A DNA stretch of 64,000 nt from Vibrio sp. HA2012 (GCF_002812955.1 NZ_PFXK01000006.1:124001-188000), one strand, 5' to 3'; positions 25,532 to 36,242 are shown, numbered from the stretch's first letter. Translations and numbers: made by a program. Notes: generated by a model not told the origin, from the letters alone.

Positions 25532-25612
25532 AACTTAACCATTTTGTTTTTAGGTTATTTAACCACTTAGCTTATCAGTATGAAAGTGATTTTATAGGTG
25601 GGAATGGTAGGA

Positions 25613-25661
25613 TTGCTATAAATACTGTGTAGCAGAAAGTTGCTATAAATATGCTATAAAT
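25613..25661. repeat. Three copies of TGCTATAAAT next to tRNA-Ile2
   Basis: TGCTATAAAT recurs at 25614, 25641 and 25652 between the nuclease gene and the tRNA terminator. These short direct repeats sit at the edge of the accessory region and may be operator sites or scars of integration. No copy of the tRNA 3' end was found elsewhere in the window. Confidence 0.45.
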
Positions 25662-25672
25662 AGATTTCTAAC

Positions 25673-25708
25673 AAAAAGGCCTGAGAAGCGAAAATGCTCT
25701 CAGGCCTT
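25673..25708 (-). terminator. Terminator of tRNA-Ile2
   Basis: AAGGCCTGAGAGC and GCTTCTCAGGCCTT form a long hairpin on the minus strand, followed by TTT and then GTT. It begins about 9 bp after the tRNA CCA end. Confidence 0.88.
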
Positions 25709-25716
25709 GGTATATC

Positions 25717-25792
25717 TGGTGGCCCCTCCCAGACTTGAACTGGGGACCAATCGATTATGAGTCGACTGCTCTAACCACTGAGCTAAGGGGCC
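25717..25792 (-). tRNA. ileX: tRNA-Ile2 (CAT anticodon, lysidine-modified type)
   Basis: A 76-nt tRNA with encoded CCA. The acceptor strands GGCCCCT and AGGGGCC pair, the D arm is GCTCAGTGGTTAGAGC, the anticodon loop CTCATAA has CAT, and the T arm is CTGGG...GTTCAAGTC. The sequence closely follows E. coli ileX, whose C34 is converted to lysidine by TilS to read AUA, and it is likewise next to rpoD. Reading it as tRNA-Met would be wrong given the GGCCCCTTAGCTCAGTGGTT body. Confidence 0.92.
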
Positions 25793-25888
25793 GGATAGGT
25801 CGATGATTATAGGTGATGCTTGGCGGACTGTCCAGATGTGGGGTAGGGCAATTGCGCTTAGTTTTTATCCACTTAAATCATTTTGATT

Positions 25889-25917
25889 AAAAAAGGTGAG
25901 CAAGTGCTCACCTTTTA
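25889..25917 (-). terminator. Terminator of the rpsU-dnaG-rpoD operon
   Basis: GGTGAGC and GCTCACC with a 4-nt loop; on the minus strand six T follow. It is 19 bp after the rpoD stop codon. Confidence 0.92.
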
Positions 25918-25935
25918 ACCTGATAACCTTGTCGT

Positions 25936-27801
25936 TTACTCGTCAAGGAAGCTGCGCAGGGTTTCTGAGCGGCTTGGATGACGCAACTTACGTAGTGCTT
26001 TGGCTTCGATCTGACGGATACGTTCCCGGGTTACATCGAATTGTTTTCCGACCTCTTCCAGAGTGTGATCTGTGTTCATGTCGATACCGAAACGCATACG
26101 CAGTACTTTCGCTTCACGTGGAGTCAGGCCGGCCAGTACATCTTTGGTTGCCAGTTTCAGGCTGGTGGCTGTAGCTGAGTCCAGAGGCAGTTCCAGAGTG
26201 GTATCCTCGATAAAATCACCCAGATGCGAATCTTCATCGTCACCAATAGGGGTTTCCATCGAGATTGGCTCTTTCGCGATTTTCAGCACCTTACGTATCT
26301 TGTCTTCCGGCATCTGCATACGTTCTGCCAGTTCTTCTGGAAGTGGTTCACGACCCATCTCCTGAAGCATCTGGCGGGAGATACGGTTCAGTTTATTGAT
26401 GGTTTCGATCATGTGTACCGGAATACGGATAGTACGTGCCTGATCGGCGATAGAGCGGGTGATCGCCTGACGGATCCACCAGGTAGCATAAGTGGAGAAC
26501 TTATAACCACGACGGTATTCAAACTTATCTACTGCTTTCATCAGGCCGATGTTACCTTCCTGAATCAGATCCAGGAACTGCAGACCACGGTTGGTGTATT
26601 TTTTCGCAATAGAGATAACAAGACGCAGGTTAGCTTCAACCATCTCTTTTTTCGCCCGGCGGGCTTTTGCTTCCCCGATGGACATACGGCGGCTGATATC
26701 TTTAATATCCTGAACTGGAAGCGAGGTTTCATCTTCAATCACTTTCAGTTTCTGAATGCTGCGACGGATTTCTTCTTCATTACGCTTGATTTTTTCTGCG
26801 TATGGTTTGTCAGAAGCCAGAATTTCATCCAGCCAGGCTTCAGAAGATTCATTGCCCGTAAACAGCGATACAAAAGATTTCTTCGGCATCTTGCTATACT
26901 CTACGCACTGACGCATGATCAGACGTTCCTGAGTACGAACACGATCCATGGATGTGCGCAGTTCGTTAACCAGATAGTCAAACTGTTTCGGCAGCAGGCG
27001 GAACTCTTTAAAGACTTCTGTGACGCCTTCAATTGCCTGCTGAGCCTGCTTACTTTCCCGGCCATGTTCATTGATAACCAGTTGCAGATCCTGATAAGTT
27101 GAGCGAAGTACAGTAAATTTCTCCAGTGCGACTTCCGGATCGATACCTGTTTCTTCTTCTACTTCGTTATCATTATCGTTATCTTCGTCATCATCGTCGT
27201 CGTCCAGATCATCGTCTTCATCGTCAAGATCTGTCTCTGAAAGCTCAGAACCGATATGGGTTGCTGTCGGAGCGGATGTATCTTCATCGTTCGGATCAAC
27301 AAAACCGGAAATAAGATCGGTCAGACGCAATTCTTCAGCCTGAACTTTGTCAAACTGTTCAAGGATGTAAGGGATAGTTCCCGGATACTCTGCAACGGAA
27401 CATTGAACTTGGTTAATACCATCTTCAATGCGTTTTGCGATATCAATTTCGCCTTCCCGAGTCAGCAGTTCAACGGTACCCATTTCACGCATGTACATGC
27501 GAACCGGGTCGGTTGTACGGCCAATTTCACTTTCAACGCTGGAAAGGGCGGCAGCGGCTGCTTCAGCAGCATCTTCATCGGTGATGACGTTATCATCGTT
27601 AAGTGACATCTCATCTGCATCAGGTGCAGTTTCAACGACTTTGATACCCATGTCGTTGATCATTTGAATGATGTCTTCTACCTGTTCAGAATCTACGATT
27701 TCTGCCGGCAGGTGGTCGTTTACTTCGGCGTAGGTCAGATAGCCTTGTTCCTTGCCTTTGATAACAAGCAACTTTAGCTGTGACTGCGGATTTTGATCCA
27801 T
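25936..27801 (-). CDS. rpoD: Primary sigma factor RpoD (sigma-70)
   Basis: A 621-residue housekeeping sigma factor. Region 1.1 is at the N-terminus ([20 protein letters not shown]), region 1.2 at [12 protein letters not shown], region 2 with [20 protein letters not shown] (DNA melting and -10 recognition), and region 4.2 with [20 protein letters not shown] (-35 recognition). The non-conserved linker holds an Asp/Glu-rich stretch of about 30 residues ([19 protein letters not shown]). It is the last gene of the macromolecular synthesis operon and is followed by a strong terminator. Confidence 0.98.
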   Translation of the reverse strand: MDQNPQSQLKLLVIKGKEQGYLTYAEVNDHLPAEIVDSEQVEDIIQMINDMGIKVVETAPDADEMSLNDDNVITDEDAAEAAAAALSSVESEIGRTTDPVRMYMREMGTVELLTREGEIDIAKRIEDGINQVQCSVAEYPGTIPYILEQFDKVQAEELRLTDLISGFVDPNDEDTSAPTATHIGSELSETDLDDEDDDLDDDDDDEDNDNDNEVEEETGIDPEVALEKFTVLRSTYQDLQLVINEHGRESKQAQQAIEGVTEVFKEFRLLPKQFDYLVNELRTSMDRVRTQERLIMRQCVEYSKMPKKSFVSLFTGNESSEAWLDEILASDKPYAEKIKRNEEEIRRSIQKLKVIEDETSLPVQDIKDISRRMSIGEAKARRAKKEMVEANLRLVISIAKKYTNRGLQFLDLIQEGNIGLMKAVDKFEYRRGYKFSTYATWWIRQAITRSIADQARTIRIPVHMIETINKLNRISRQMLQEMGREPLPEELAERMQMPEDKIRKVLKIAKEPISMETPIGDDEDSHLGDFIEDTTLELPLDSATATSLKLATKDVLAGLTPREAKVLRMRFGIDMNTDHTLEEVGKQFDVTRERIRQIEAKALRKLRHPSRSETLRSFLDE

Positions 27802-27898
27802 AGACGATATCCAACTTCAGGTCTGAGTGATGTGTAGGAATGCGAAATGCAAACCACCAATTATAACAAATCAAATAACGCTTGACTACGAATCAGGG

Positions 27899-29668
27899 TT
27901 ACGCTTTTAAGTCTAGCATTAACGCTAGCAGCTCCCTTTTCTCGTCGGCTGATAAACCGATGCTTCTCTCTTTCGCTTGCAGTGCTTCAATTTGTTTTTC
28001 AATACACTGAGCAATTACATTATCCAGTGCATCAAGAAAAATATCTTGTTCGTTAGCTTCGTCCTGCAGTGGGATTTCCCATGCAGCAAGACGGGAAAGT
28101 AACTTTTCATTGTTACTGTTTCGCCAGTGCTCCAGCAGTTGGCCTGTGGTGATATGGGGGCTAATTCGGCACTTATCAACCACATCAAGTAATAAACTTA
28201 GTCCCGGAAGTGCGATTTCGCTAACACTATTTAAATCTGGCACCTGTTCCACATAAGCCGGGTTTTGTATTAGCAGGGCGATGACTTCCCGCATCGGAGT
28301 CCGTTTTATTTCCCTGTGAGGTTTTGGGGGCGCAGCTGTTTCAGTTTTCGTGTTTTTACTCAGTGCTCCCTGAACCTGATCGGAACTCAGACCAGTTCTC
28401 AGGCTAAGCTCCTGCCATAAGTATAGTTTTAATGACTCATCCCGTACGGAATTAATGAGTGGTTCTGCCAGATGGATAACCCTGAAACGGCCTTCCCGGC
28501 TGCTGTTGTCAACCACCCGTGCCATCAGCCCGTTAAACAGGAAATCAGTCAGTGGAATGGCTGAGGCGACTTGCTCTTCAAAAGCATCTTTTCCGAAATT
28601 TCTGATATAGGAATCAGGATCCTCCCCATCGGGCAGGAACATAAATTTGAGCGTTTTATTGCCGTTCAGGTAACCGAGGGCGTTTTCCATTGCGCGCCAT
28701 GCGGCTTCCCGGCCTGCATTGTCCCCATCATAACAGCAGACGACAGTATTGGTCTGACGGAACAGCAACTGCAGATGATCACCTGTTGTTGAGGTGCCCA
28801 GTGAAGCAACAGAGTAATCAACACCATATTGTGCCAGTGCGACCACATCCATATAGCCTTCAACAACCAGTACCTGTTTTGGTTCGCGGTAGGTCTGCAG
28901 CACTTCGAACAGACCATACAGTTCTTTACCTTTGTGGAATACGGGGGTTTCCGGTGAGTTAAGATATTTGGGCGTCCCTTCGCCAAGAACCCGTCCACCA
29001 AAACCGATAACTCGTCCGCGTCGATCCCGGATGGGAAACATAATACGTCCGCGGAAACGGTCATAGCGGTTACCTTTATCGTTTTCGATCAGCATACCGC
29101 CGCTGACCAGCATATCTTGAATGTCTTTCTGCTGGCCGAAATTTTTGCGCACACAGTCCCATTCGTCAGGGACATAACCGATACCGAATTTCTGGACTAT
29201 TTCACCGGAAAGGCCGCGCCCTTTCAGATAATCAATTGCATGAGTGTTAGTGCTTACTTTTAACTGAGAACGGTAATATTGGGCGATACTACCCAGCAGA
29301 TCATACAGGCTGCGTTTTTCCTGACTGCTGGCTTGTGGGGCGTTATTAAATGTACCGCTGCTGCTTTGTTCTCTTGGCACCTGAAGACCGACTCCGGAAG
29401 CCAGCTCTTCAATTGCTTCTACAAATTCAAGCCGGTCAAATTCCATAAGGAAGTCGATGGCATTACCGTGTGCGCCGCAACCAAAGCAGTGATAGAACTG
29501 TTTTTCCTGACTGACAGAAAAGGAAGGGGTCTTTTCGTTGTGAAAAGGGCAGCAGGCGCCGTAGTTTTTCCCTTGTTTTTTCAGTTTCACCCGTGCGTCC
29601 ACGATGTCGACAATATCGACCCGTGCAAGGAGATCATCAATAAAATTGCGGGGAATACGACCAGCCAT
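27899..29668 (-). CDS. dnaG: DNA primase DnaG
   Basis: A 589-residue primase that lays RNA primers at the replication fork. The N-terminal zinc site is CPFH (about residues 40-43) plus CFGCG (about 61-65). The TOPRIM catalytic core includes VLVVEGYMDVVAL and CYDGDNAGREAAWRA. The C-terminal third is the helical DnaB-binding domain. It lies 97 bp upstream of rpoD with no terminator in between, so they are cotranscribed. Confidence 0.97.
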   Translation of the reverse strand: MAGRIPRNFIDDLLARVDIVDIVDARVKLKKQGKNYGACCPFHNEKTPSFSVSQEKQFYHCFGCGAHGNAIDFLMEFDRLEFVEAIEELASGVGLQVPREQSSSGTFNNAPQASSQEKRSLYDLLGSIAQYYRSQLKVSTNTHAIDYLKGRGLSGEIVQKFGIGYVPDEWDCVRKNFGQQKDIQDMLVSGGMLIENDKGNRYDRFRGRIMFPIRDRRGRVIGFGGRVLGEGTPKYLNSPETPVFHKGKELYGLFEVLQTYREPKQVLVVEGYMDVVALAQYGVDYSVASLGTSTTGDHLQLLFRQTNTVVCCYDGDNAGREAAWRAMENALGYLNGNKTLKFMFLPDGEDPDSYIRNFGKDAFEEQVASAIPLTDFLFNGLMARVVDNSSREGRFRVIHLAEPLINSVRDESLKLYLWQELSLRTGLSSDQVQGALSKNTKTETAAPPKPHREIKRTPMREVIALLIQNPAYVEQVPDLNSVSEIALPGLSLLLDVVDKCRISPHITTGQLLEHWRNSNNEKLLSRLAAWEIPLQDEANEQDIFLDALDNVIAQCIEKQIEALQAKERSIGLSADEKRELLALMLDLKA

Positions 29669-29712
29669 AGGCTCGCTTCTTCTTGTATTAATTTACAATC
29701 AGCAGGTACAAA

Positions 29713-29745
29713 CAAGCCGTGCATACCTTGAGATAGCACGGCTTG
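29713..29745 (-). terminator. Hairpin between yqeY and dnaG, possible partial terminator
   Basis: CAAGCCGTGC and GCACGGCTTG form a 10-bp stem with 13-nt loop. On the minus strand it is followed only by TTTGTACC, not a full T run. It occupies the place of the internal attenuating terminator known between rpsU and dnaG in E. coli, which lowers primase expression relative to S21. Confidence 0.6.
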
Positions 29746-29763
29746 CTGAAACTTGGGCGGGTA

Positions 29764-30207
29764 TTAAGCCAGTTTAGCTTTCACTAATCCGCTGACTTTA
29801 CCCATATCTGCGCGTCCCTGAATTTGTGGTTTAAGCACAGCCATTACTTTACCCATGTCCTGCATGCCCGCGGCTCCGGAATCGGCAATTGCTGTATCAA
29901 TCAGCGCAGCCACTTCTTCGTCTGTCAGCGGTTGAGGCATAAATTCCCCAAGTACGGTAATTTCGGCCTGCTCTGCATCAGCTAAATCCTGACGGCCAGC
30001 AGATTCATATTGAGCGACAGAATCGCGACGTTGTTTGACCATTTTAGTCAGCACAGCAATGATATCGTCGTCGGTCAGAGTGATCTTTTCGTCAACTTCA
30101 CGTTGCTTAATTGCTGAAAGAGCCAAACGAATAGTGCCAAGGCGCGGTTTGTCCTTGGCTTTCATCGCAGATTTTTGCTCTTCTTTGAGTTGTTCAATAA
30201 GAGCCAT
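29764..30207 (-). CDS. yqeY: GatB/YqeY-domain protein
   Basis: A 147-residue helical protein resembling the C-terminal tRNA-binding domain of GatB (QLKEEQKSAMKAKDKPRLGT; MGKVMAVLKPQIQGRADMGK). Its role in bacteria without GatCAB is unsettled. In many gammaproteobacteria it lies, as here, between rpsU and dnaG, and is thus part of the macromolecular synthesis operon. It starts 27 bp after the rpsU stop. Confidence 0.9.
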   Translation of the reverse strand: MALIEQLKEEQKSAMKAKDKPRLGTIRLALSAIKQREVDEKITLTDDDIIAVLTKMVKQRRDSVAQYESAGRQDLADAEQAEITVLGEFMPQPLTDEEVAALIDTAIADSGAAGMQDMGKVMAVLKPQIQGRADMGKVSGLVKAKLA

Positions 30208-30234
30208 AACTAAATACCTTTATGGATTCAGTTA

Positions 30235-30450
30235 TTAGTACAGGCGAACGCGACGAGCGTTTTCACGAGCAAGCTTCTTAGCGTGACGCTTCTGAGCTGC
30301 TGCTTTAGCGCGTTTGCGAACTGTAGTAGGTTTTTCATAGTGCTCGCGACGGCGAACTTCAGAAAGGATACCTGCTTTTTCGCAAGAGCGTTTGAAACGA
30401 CGTAGTGCAACGTCGAACGGTTCGTTTTCACGTACTTTAACTACTGGCAT
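30235..30450 (-). CDS. rpsU: 30S ribosomal protein S21
   Basis: A 71-residue, Arg/Lys-rich protein ([40 protein letters not shown]) of the usual length, needed for base pairing of 16S rRNA with mRNA during initiation. It is the first gene of the rpsU-yqeY-dnaG-rpoD operon and is divergent from tsaD. A small palindrome in its upstream region, GGTAT-CATTC-ATACC at 30485-30499, could be a leader structure. Confidence 0.98.
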
Positions 30451-30656
30451 ATGCCTTTCACCTCAGGGGTTATTCGTTAATGCTGGTATCATTCATACCG
30501 ATTCGATGTCGAACGGTCTTTAACCAGCTTGATCAAAAATGGTGCCGAATTTTAATCCGATCCCATCCCTTTTGTAAAGCATTATCGTGGTCAAATTTTC
30601 TGGAATTAGGTAATATTGCGCCAAATTTATTAAGCAGAAGGCGTGCAGAGAAAGAT

Positions 30657-31673
30657 ATGCGCATATTAGGTATTGAGACATCCTGTGATGAAACCGGGGT
30701 TGCTATTTACGATGATGAGAAAGGATTGCTTGCACATCAGTTATATAGCCAGATTAAGCTGCATGCAGATTATGGTGGTGTGGTGCCGGAGCTGGCTTCC
30801 CGCGACCATGTGAAAAAGACGATTCCGCTGATTAAAGCCGCACTGAAGGACGCGGGCTTAACCAGGGAAGACATCGATGGAATTGCCTATACAGCCGGAC
30901 CAGGTTTGGTGGGGGCTTTGATGGTTGGGGCAACTATTGGTCGTAGTATTGCTTATGCCTGGAATGTACCGGCTGTACCTGTCCACCATATGGAAGGACA
31001 TCTGTTGGCACCTATGCTTGAAGACACACCGCCACCGTTTCCATTTATTGCCCTACTCGTTTCCGGTGGCCATACCATGATTGTGGAAGTGAAAGGCATT
31101 GGTGAGTATCAGATCCTCGGAGAGTCGATCGATGATGCGGCGGGAGAAGCTTTCGATAAAACGGCAAAACTGATGGGGCTGGATTATCCGGGCGGACCTT
31201 TGCTGTCGCGTCTGGCGGAAAAAGGGACTCCGGGGCGCTTTACGTTCCCGCGTCCGATGACGGATCGTCCCGGTCTGGATATGAGTTTTTCCGGATTAAA
31301 GACTTTTGCAGCCAATACCATTGCGGCAAATGAGAACGATGAGCAGACCCGTGCTGATATCGCGTATGCGTTTCAGGAGGCTGTCTGTGCGACACTGGCG
31401 ATAAAGTGTAAGAGGGCCTTGCAGCAGACAGGGATGAAACGCATTGTGATTGCTGGTGGTGTTAGTGCAAATAAGCAGTTGCGTGCGGAACTGGAAGGAC
31501 TGGCGAAGAAAATCGGTGGTGAAGTGTATTATCCGCGTACCGAATTTTGTACTGATAATGGGGCGATGATCGCGTATGCCGGAATGCAGCGGCTGAAAAA
31601 TGGTGAAACGTCAGATTTGTCCGTGCTGGCACAGCCAAGATGGCCGATTGATCAATTAAAGCCAGTAAAGTGA
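30657..31673 (+). CDS. tsaD: tRNA N6-threonylcarbamoyladenosine synthase subunit TsaD
   Basis: A 338-residue ASKHA-fold enzyme that, with TsaB/TsaE, transfers threonylcarbamoyl to A37 of ANN-decoding tRNAs. The start [20 protein letters not shown] at 30657 fits all homologues; a longer open frame from 30480 is not part of the protein. Fe-binding histidines are in VHHMEGH (about residues 110-116). Other motifs are [17 protein letters not shown] and [13 protein letters not shown]. It abuts plsY tail to tail, 1 bp apart, without a visible terminator. Confidence 0.97.
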   Translation: MRILGIETSCDETGVAIYDDEKGLLAHQLYSQIKLHADYGGVVPELASRDHVKKTIPLIKAALKDAGLTREDIDGIAYTAGPGLVGALMVGATIGRSIAYAWNVPAVPVHHMEGHLLAPMLEDTPPPFPFIALLVSGGHTMIVEVKGIGEYQILGESIDDAAGEAFDKTAKLMGLDYPGGPLLSRLAEKGTPGRFTFPRPMTDRPGLDMSFSGLKTFAANTIAANENDEQTRADIAYAFQEAVCATLAIKCKRALQQTGMKRIVIAGGVSANKQLRAELEGLAKKIGGEVYYPRTEFCTDNGAMIAYAGMQRLKNGETSDLSVLAQPRWPIDQLKPVK

Positions 31674-31674
31674 G

Positions 31675-32280
31675 TTAATCCCCACTCTCCAGTTTTTTAT
31701 GGCCTATCTTGGGTTCGCTTCCATCATACAAACGGCGGATATTTTTATGGTGCCTGAGAATAATCAGGCAGCATAGCATGGCGACAGGTAAGGTAAACTG
31801 CGGTCTGACCAGCCAGGTATAAAATGGGGCGAGCAGAGCTGTGATCAGCGCTGAGAGCGAAGAATAGCGAGAGAGAATAGCAGTAGTCAGCCAGGTAAGT
31901 GCCAGCATACCGGTAAGATCCCAGCCAATTGGGGCAATGGCTCCGATTGCGGTTGCCACGCCTTTTCCTCCTTTGAAACGGAAAAACACCGGAAACATGT
32001 GTCCGAGACAGGCGGCGATAGCAATCAGACCGAGTACCAGAGCATCAATACCCAGATAATAACTCATCCAGACAGGGACGGCGCCTTTCAGCATATCGCA
32101 CAACAATACGGTAATAGCGGCTCCTTTGCCGCCAATGCGAAGAACGTTCGTGGCTCCGGGGTTATTGGATCCTTGGGATCTTGGATCCGGCAGTTTGCAG
32201 AGACGGCAGACCAGAACGGCACTCGATACCGAGCCCAGAAGGTAAGCGGTAATAAGCATAACAAGTACAACTGGAGTCAT
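31675..32280 (-). CDS. plsY: Glycerol-3-phosphate acyltransferase PlsY
   Basis: A 201-residue inner-membrane enzyme with about five transmembrane helices, transferring acyl from acyl-phosphate to glycerol-3-phosphate, the first step of phospholipid synthesis. Motifs are [30 protein letters not shown] and the C-terminal [10 protein letters not shown]. The ATG at 32280 is chosen because AGGAG lies 5 bp upstream and the first helix follows at once; an upstream in-frame extension to 32511 has no membrane or family features. Confidence 0.95.
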   Translation of the reverse strand: MTPVVLVMLITAYLLGSVSSAVLVCRLCKLPDPRSQGSNNPGATNVLRIGGKGAAITVLLCDMLKGAVPVWMSYYLGIDALVLGLIAIAACLGHMFPVFFRFKGGKGVATAIGAIAPIGWDLTGMLALTWLTTAILSRYSSLSALITALLAPFYTWLVRPQFTLPVAMLCCLIILRHHKNIRRLYDGSEPKIGHKKLESGD

Positions 32281-32470
32281 ATATCTCCTATGTTCTGTCA
32301 GGTTAGACGGTCTGGAAATCCGATACGTTTTTAGTGTATGCGCAAAAGTGATACAGAATAAGAATATTTCTTTGTTATGATAGCGCACTTCTACAGCCGG
32401 GAATTGCTGTATTTTCAATACTACGTGTTTTTCAGAGAGATGGGGATCCGACCTCTGCTTTAGGGATATT

Positions 32471-32824
32471 ATGGATAAAGTATTTATAGAACAACTGGAA
32501 GTAATTACCACTATTGGTGTTTATGACTGGGAGCAGGAAATAAAACAGAAGCTGATTCTGGATATCGAAATGGCACATGATAATCGTCCTGCAGGTAAAA
32601 GTGACGATGTAGCTGATGCACTGGATTATGCTCAGGTCTGTCAGGCTGTATTAGAGCATATTGAGCATGGCCGATTTTTGTTGGTAGAACGTGTAGCAGA
32701 AGAAGTGGCGGAACTACTTATGTCACGCTTTTCTGTGCCTCAGGTCTGGATTCGCCTGACAAAGCCGGGGGCAGTTCCCCAGGCTCGGGGTGTGGGTGTG
32801 GTTATCGAAAGACAACGTTCATGA
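32471..32824 (+). CDS. folB: Dihydroneopterin aldolase FolB
   Basis: A 117-residue tunnelling-fold enzyme of folate synthesis converting dihydroneopterin to 6-hydroxymethyldihydropterin. It has the typical N-terminus [20 protein letters not shown] (catalytic Glu), a [12 protein letters not shown] segment and the conserved Lys in RLTKPGAV. It overlaps folK by 4 bp (ATGA), so the two successive pathway enzymes are translationally coupled. Confidence 0.95.
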   Translation: MDKVFIEQLEVITTIGVYDWEQEIKQKLILDIEMAHDNRPAGKSDDVADALDYAQVCQAVLEHIEHGRFLLVERVAEEVAELLMSRFSVPQVWIRLTKPGAVPQARGVGVVIERQRS

Positions 32825-33315
32825 CAACCGTATACGTTGGGGTCGGCAGCAATATAGAGCGGGAGAAGCATATTAAAGCGGCTTTTAACGCATTGGCTTC
32901 GGTTGCAACAAGACTACGAGCATCTACTGTCTACGAATGTGACCCGGTCGGATTTGACAGCCATCCTTTCTACAATTTGGTGCTTGAGCTGGAAACGGAT
33001 TTGTCGTTACCGGCATTTTCACATTTCTTACGCAGAACGGAAATAAAATGGGGGCGGGAGGAACAAGCACAGAAATATCAGGATCGTACTCTGGATCTGG
33101 ATATTGTTCTGTTTGGTGAGCTGGTTTCTGATGCTCACCCTCAGTTACCAAGAAGTGATATTTTTAAATTTCCATTTGTGATTCAGCCATTATATGAGCT
33201 GTGTCCGGAGCGTATTGTTCCCGGAGATGGCCGGACAATAAAACAGATATGGCAACAAGTGGGTCGTTATGACACTTTGTCCCCAGTGGACATTTCTTTA
33301 ACAACGGAAAAATAA
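32821..33315 (+). CDS. folK: HPPK, 2-amino-4-hydroxy-6-hydroxymethyldihydropteridine pyrophosphokinase
   Basis: A 164-residue kinase for the next folate step, transferring pyrophosphate to hydroxymethyldihydropterin. Motifs are [23 protein letters not shown] and the metal-binding [12 protein letters not shown] (HPPK normally RTLDLDILLYG), then [19 protein letters not shown]. It overlaps folB and is 2 bp before uppP. Confidence 0.95.
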   Translation: MTTVYVGVGSNIEREKHIKAAFNALASVATRLRASTVYECDPVGFDSHPFYNLVLELETDLSLPAFSHFLRRTEIKWGREEQAQKYQDRTLDLDIVLFGELVSDAHPQLPRSDIFKFPFVIQPLYELCPERIVPGDGRTIKQIWQQVGRYDTLSPVDISLTTEK

Positions 33316-33317
33316 TA

Positions 33318-34124
33318 ATGAATTACTTTGAAGCGTTTGTATTGGCTTTGATTCAGGGATTAACTGAATTCCTGCCGATTTCCAGTTCGGCACACCTTAT
33401 TCTTCCTTCAGCAATTCTTGGCTGGGAAGATCAGGGGCTGGCATTTGATGTTGCTGTGCATGTTGGTACACTGGCTGCCGTGGTGATCTATTTCCGCAAA
33501 GAAGTAGTAACCCTTTTCTCTGCTTTGCTAGGCTCGATATTTAAAGGTGAGTGCAGCAAAGAATCTAAACTGGCCTGGATGATTGTTCTGGCAACGATTC
33601 CTGCCTGTGTATTCGGTTTCCTGATGAAAGATATCGTGGAACTGTATCTGCGCAGCGCCTGGGTAATTGCAACCACCACGGTTGTATTTGCTCTTCTGCT
33701 CTGGTGGGTGGATAAAACATCTAACCTGAATGATTCGGAATATAGTACAGACTGGAAAAAATCGTTGTTTATCGGTATTGCGCAGGCACTGGCTGTGATC
33801 CCTGGAACCTCCCGTTCTGGTGCGACAATCACAGCGGCTCTTTATCTGGGCTTTACCCGAGAAGCCGCTGCCCGATTTTCGTTTCTGATGTCAATTCCAA
33901 TCATTGCACTGGCGGGGAGTTATCTTGGTTTAAAACTGGTTACCGGTACAGAGCCGGTACATATAGGATTTCTGCTGACAGGTATTATTACTTCGTTTAT
34001 CAGTGCCTATTTGTGTATTTACCTGTTTCTGAAACTGATCTCCCGGATGGGGATGATGCCGTTTGTGATCTACCGGCTGATTCTGGGATTTGGGTTGTTT
34101 GGGTATCTGTTGATGGGTAATTAA
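33318..34124 (+). CDS. uppP: Undecaprenyl-diphosphatase UppP (BacA)
   Basis: A 268-residue polytopic inner-membrane enzyme regenerating undecaprenyl phosphate for peptidoglycan and polysaccharide synthesis; overexpression gives bacitracin resistance. The two family signatures are [18 protein letters not shown] near the N-terminus and [17 protein letters not shown] near residue 160. It is the last gene of the folB-folK-uppP unit and is followed by a REP-like hairpin. Confidence 0.96.
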   Translation: MNYFEAFVLALIQGLTEFLPISSSAHLILPSAILGWEDQGLAFDVAVHVGTLAAVVIYFRKEVVTLFSALLGSIFKGECSKESKLAWMIVLATIPACVFGFLMKDIVELYLRSAWVIATTTVVFALLLWWVDKTSNLNDSEYSTDWKKSLFIGIAQALAVIPGTSRSGATITAALYLGFTREAAARFSFLMSIPIIALAGSYLGLKLVTGTEPVHIGFLLTGIITSFISAYLCIYLFLKLISRMGMMPFVIYRLILGFGLFGYLLMGN

Positions 34125-34141
34125 TTGATTTTATAAAAACA

Positions 34142-34172
34142 AAACCATTCCCACGCAGAGAGTGGGAATGGT
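34142..34172. repeat. REP-like palindrome between uppP and darP
   Basis: AACCATTCCCAC and GTGGGAATGGTT form a perfect 12-bp stem around GCAGAGA, between convergent genes. It likely serves as a bidirectional terminator or mRNA-end stabiliser. It shares the TTCCCAC core with the RAYT boundaries. Confidence 0.8.
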
Positions 34173-34193
34173 TAATCTTCAAGTTTTCTTCCT

Positions 34194-34721
34194 TTAGAAT
34201 TCTTCTGTTTCCAGCTCTTTCAGTAACTGAAAAATTTCCCGTGAGGCTTTAGGCGGTTTACTGCCTTTTTTCTCCCGGTTGGCCTGCAGATAGAGCTGAC
34301 GCAGGCGCTGGCGATCAGCTTGTGGATAGGTTGCCATGACATCGTTAATGGCACTATCACCTTCTTCAATGATCCGTTCCCTTAACTGCTCAAGTTTGTG
34401 CAGTACCGCTGTAGCCTGAGAGTGTTTATTTCTCAGCTTGTCCAGCGCTGCCTGAATCGGTTCTGGGTCGATATTACGCATCAGACGGCCGATATACTGC
34501 AATTGGCGGCGTCTGGCTTCATTCTTAAAGCGTTGGGCATCCCTGACAGCATCGAACAGTTCTTCCGGAAGAGAGAATTTTTCCAGTACAGCTGGTTTCA
34601 GCTCAACCAGCTCTTCGCCAATTTTTTGCAGATCGTCCATATCATGCTTCATCTCGGTTTTACTAACCCAGATGATCTCTTCTTCCTCTTCCCACGGGGC
34701 TTTCTGATTTTTTCTTGCCAT
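34194..34721 (-). CDS. darP: Dual-action ribosomal maturation protein DarP (YjgA)
   Basis: A 175-residue basic, helical cytoplasmic protein that assists late 50S subunit maturation. The N-terminus is acidic ([20 protein letters not shown]) and the central part carries [20 protein letters not shown], conserved in the family. It is divergent from pmbA, with which it is commonly paired in gammaproteobacteria. Confidence 0.95.
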   Translation of the reverse strand: MARKNQKAPWEEEEEIIWVSKTEMKHDMDDLQKIGEELVELKPAVLEKFSLPEELFDAVRDAQRFKNEARRRQLQYIGRLMRNIDPEPIQAALDKLRNKHSQATAVLHKLEQLRERIIEEGDSAINDVMATYPQADRQRLRQLYLQANREKKGSKPPKASREIFQLLKELETEEF

Positions 34722-34861
34722 TAATTATGTCTCATAGTGATCGGGTGTACGGGATTTGCCTCAGCGAATCCAGTTTATAGCACTATTTTAGCAAGATTTA
34801 TGGGGAGAAAGCGAAATCCTTGTTATCCTAGAGCTATCGAATTGAAAAGATTAGAACCGCT

Positions 34862-36205
34862 ATGAAAGTAAAACAGCAGATCGCTCAGCAGAGAACTGAG
34901 CTTGAAGATGCAGTCAGTAAGGCTCTGGAGCTGGCAATCGGTACTGCGGATGCCGCAGAAGTGGCGATTACCAAGACGACAGGTATCAGTGTTTCTACCC
35001 GCATGTGCGAGGTGGAAAATGTGGAATTCAACAGTGATGGGGCGTTGGGTATCACGGTTTATCGCGGACAGCGTAAGGGCAGCGCATCAACATCCGATTT
35101 GAGTGAAAAAGCGATCCGGCTGGCGGTAGAAGCTGCGCTGGATATTGCCAGATATACGTCGGAAGATCCATGTGCTGGCCCAGCGCCGAAAGAACTGATG
35201 GTGAAAGAGGTTCCTGATTTGGATCTGTTTTATCCGGATGAGCCGGAACCGGATCGGGCCGCTGAAATGGCAATCCGGGCTGAAAGAGTTGCTCTTGAAT
35301 ACAGTGATAAGATCAAACACAGCGATGGAGCCAGCTACGACAGTCATTACGGTCTGAAGGTTTATGGTAACAGCCACGGTTTGATAGCCAGTTATCCTTC
35401 CAGCCGTCACAGCATCAGTTGTGTTGTGATTGGTGAAGGCAGTAACGGGGTTATGGAAAGGGATTACAGCTATAGTGTTGCCCGTTGTCGTGATGATTTG
35501 TGGACACCGGAAAGTGTTGGCTTGAAAGCCGCGGAGAAGACGGTGAACCGGTTGGATGCGCGTAAGATTCAGACGGGTCAGTTTCCGGTAATGTTTCTGG
35601 CTGATGTTGCAACCGGATTGCTCGGGCATTTGGTGCAGGGGATCAGTGGTGGCAATCTTTACCGTAAATCGTCTTTTTTGCTGGATAAGCTGGGTGAACC
35701 GATTTTACCTGCCTGGTTTAATCTTGATGAAAAGCCACATGTGTTGCGTGGCTTAGCATCCAGTCCGTTTGACAGTGAAGGGCTGGAGACGCGGGATCGC
35801 AGAATTATTACGGATGGTGTTCTGTCTACTTATCTGTTGACCAGTTATGCAGCACGTAAGATGAACATGACTCCGACCGGTCATGCTGGTGGTATCCATA
35901 ACTGGTATGTAGGTTCTACCGGACAGGATTTTGAACAGATGCTGAAAGAACTGGGCACAGGTCTTCTGGTTACTGAACTGATGGGGCAGGGAGTCAATAT
36001 TGTGACGGGTGATTATTCTCGCGGTGCTGCAGGCTTCTGGGTCGAAAATGGTCAGATCCAGTATCCGGTGTCAGAAATCACCATTGCTGGTAATCTTGCG
36101 GATATGTTCCGGAAGATTGTGGCTGTCGGGACAGATACGGAAACCCGTTCGCAGATTCAGACAGGTTCGATTTTGATTGAGTCAATGAAGGTGGCCGGGG
36201 AATAA
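34862..36205 (+). CDS. pmbA: Metalloprotease-related protein PmbA (TldE)
   Basis: A 447-residue subunit that, with TldD, forms a heterodimeric metalloprotease degrading unfolded peptides and maturing microcin B17, and cleaves the CcdA antitoxin. The family regions [24 protein letters not shown] central part and THAGG-type segment ([14 protein letters not shown]) are present, while the zinc-binding HExxxH of TldD is absent, as expected for TldE. It ends in a convergent pair with mgtE. Confidence 0.95.
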   Translation: MKVKQQIAQQRTELEDAVSKALELAIGTADAAEVAITKTTGISVSTRMCEVENVEFNSDGALGITVYRGQRKGSASTSDLSEKAIRLAVEAALDIARYTSEDPCAGPAPKELMVKEVPDLDLFYPDEPEPDRAAEMAIRAERVALEYSDKIKHSDGASYDSHYGLKVYGNSHGLIASYPSSRHSISCVVIGEGSNGVMERDYSYSVARCRDDLWTPESVGLKAAEKTVNRLDARKIQTGQFPVMFLADVATGLLGHLVQGISGGNLYRKSSFLLDKLGEPILPAWFNLDEKPHVLRGLASSPFDSEGLETRDRRIITDGVLSTYLLTSYAARKMNMTPTGHAGGIHNWYVGSTGQDFEQMLKELGTGLLVTELMGQGVNIVTGDYSRGAAGFWVENGQIQYPVSEITIAGNLADMFRKIVAVGTDTETRSQIQTGSILIESMKVAGE

Positions 36206-36242
36206 GGAATAGCTGCATACCGGATGGTTTTTATCATATAGA

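Noticed and set aside
16998..25716. CRISPR array or att duplication of the tRNA end
   Set aside because: No regularly spaced long repeats and no second copy of the tRNA 3' sequence were seen.
25717..25792. tRNA-Met reading from the CAT anticodon
   Set aside because: The body and identity elements match tRNA-Ile2 (ileX), including its place beside rpoD.
27126..27314. Plus-strand frame rich in Arg/His opposite rpoD
   Set aside because: It is the antisense shadow of the RpoD acidic run.
30480..30656. N-terminal extension of tsaD
   Set aside because: Homologues begin at [12 protein letters not shown]; the extension lies in the divergent promoter region with rpsU.
32281..32511. N-terminal extension of plsY
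   Set aside because: It overlaps the start of folB on the other strand and lacks family features; AGGAG precedes the ATG at 32280.
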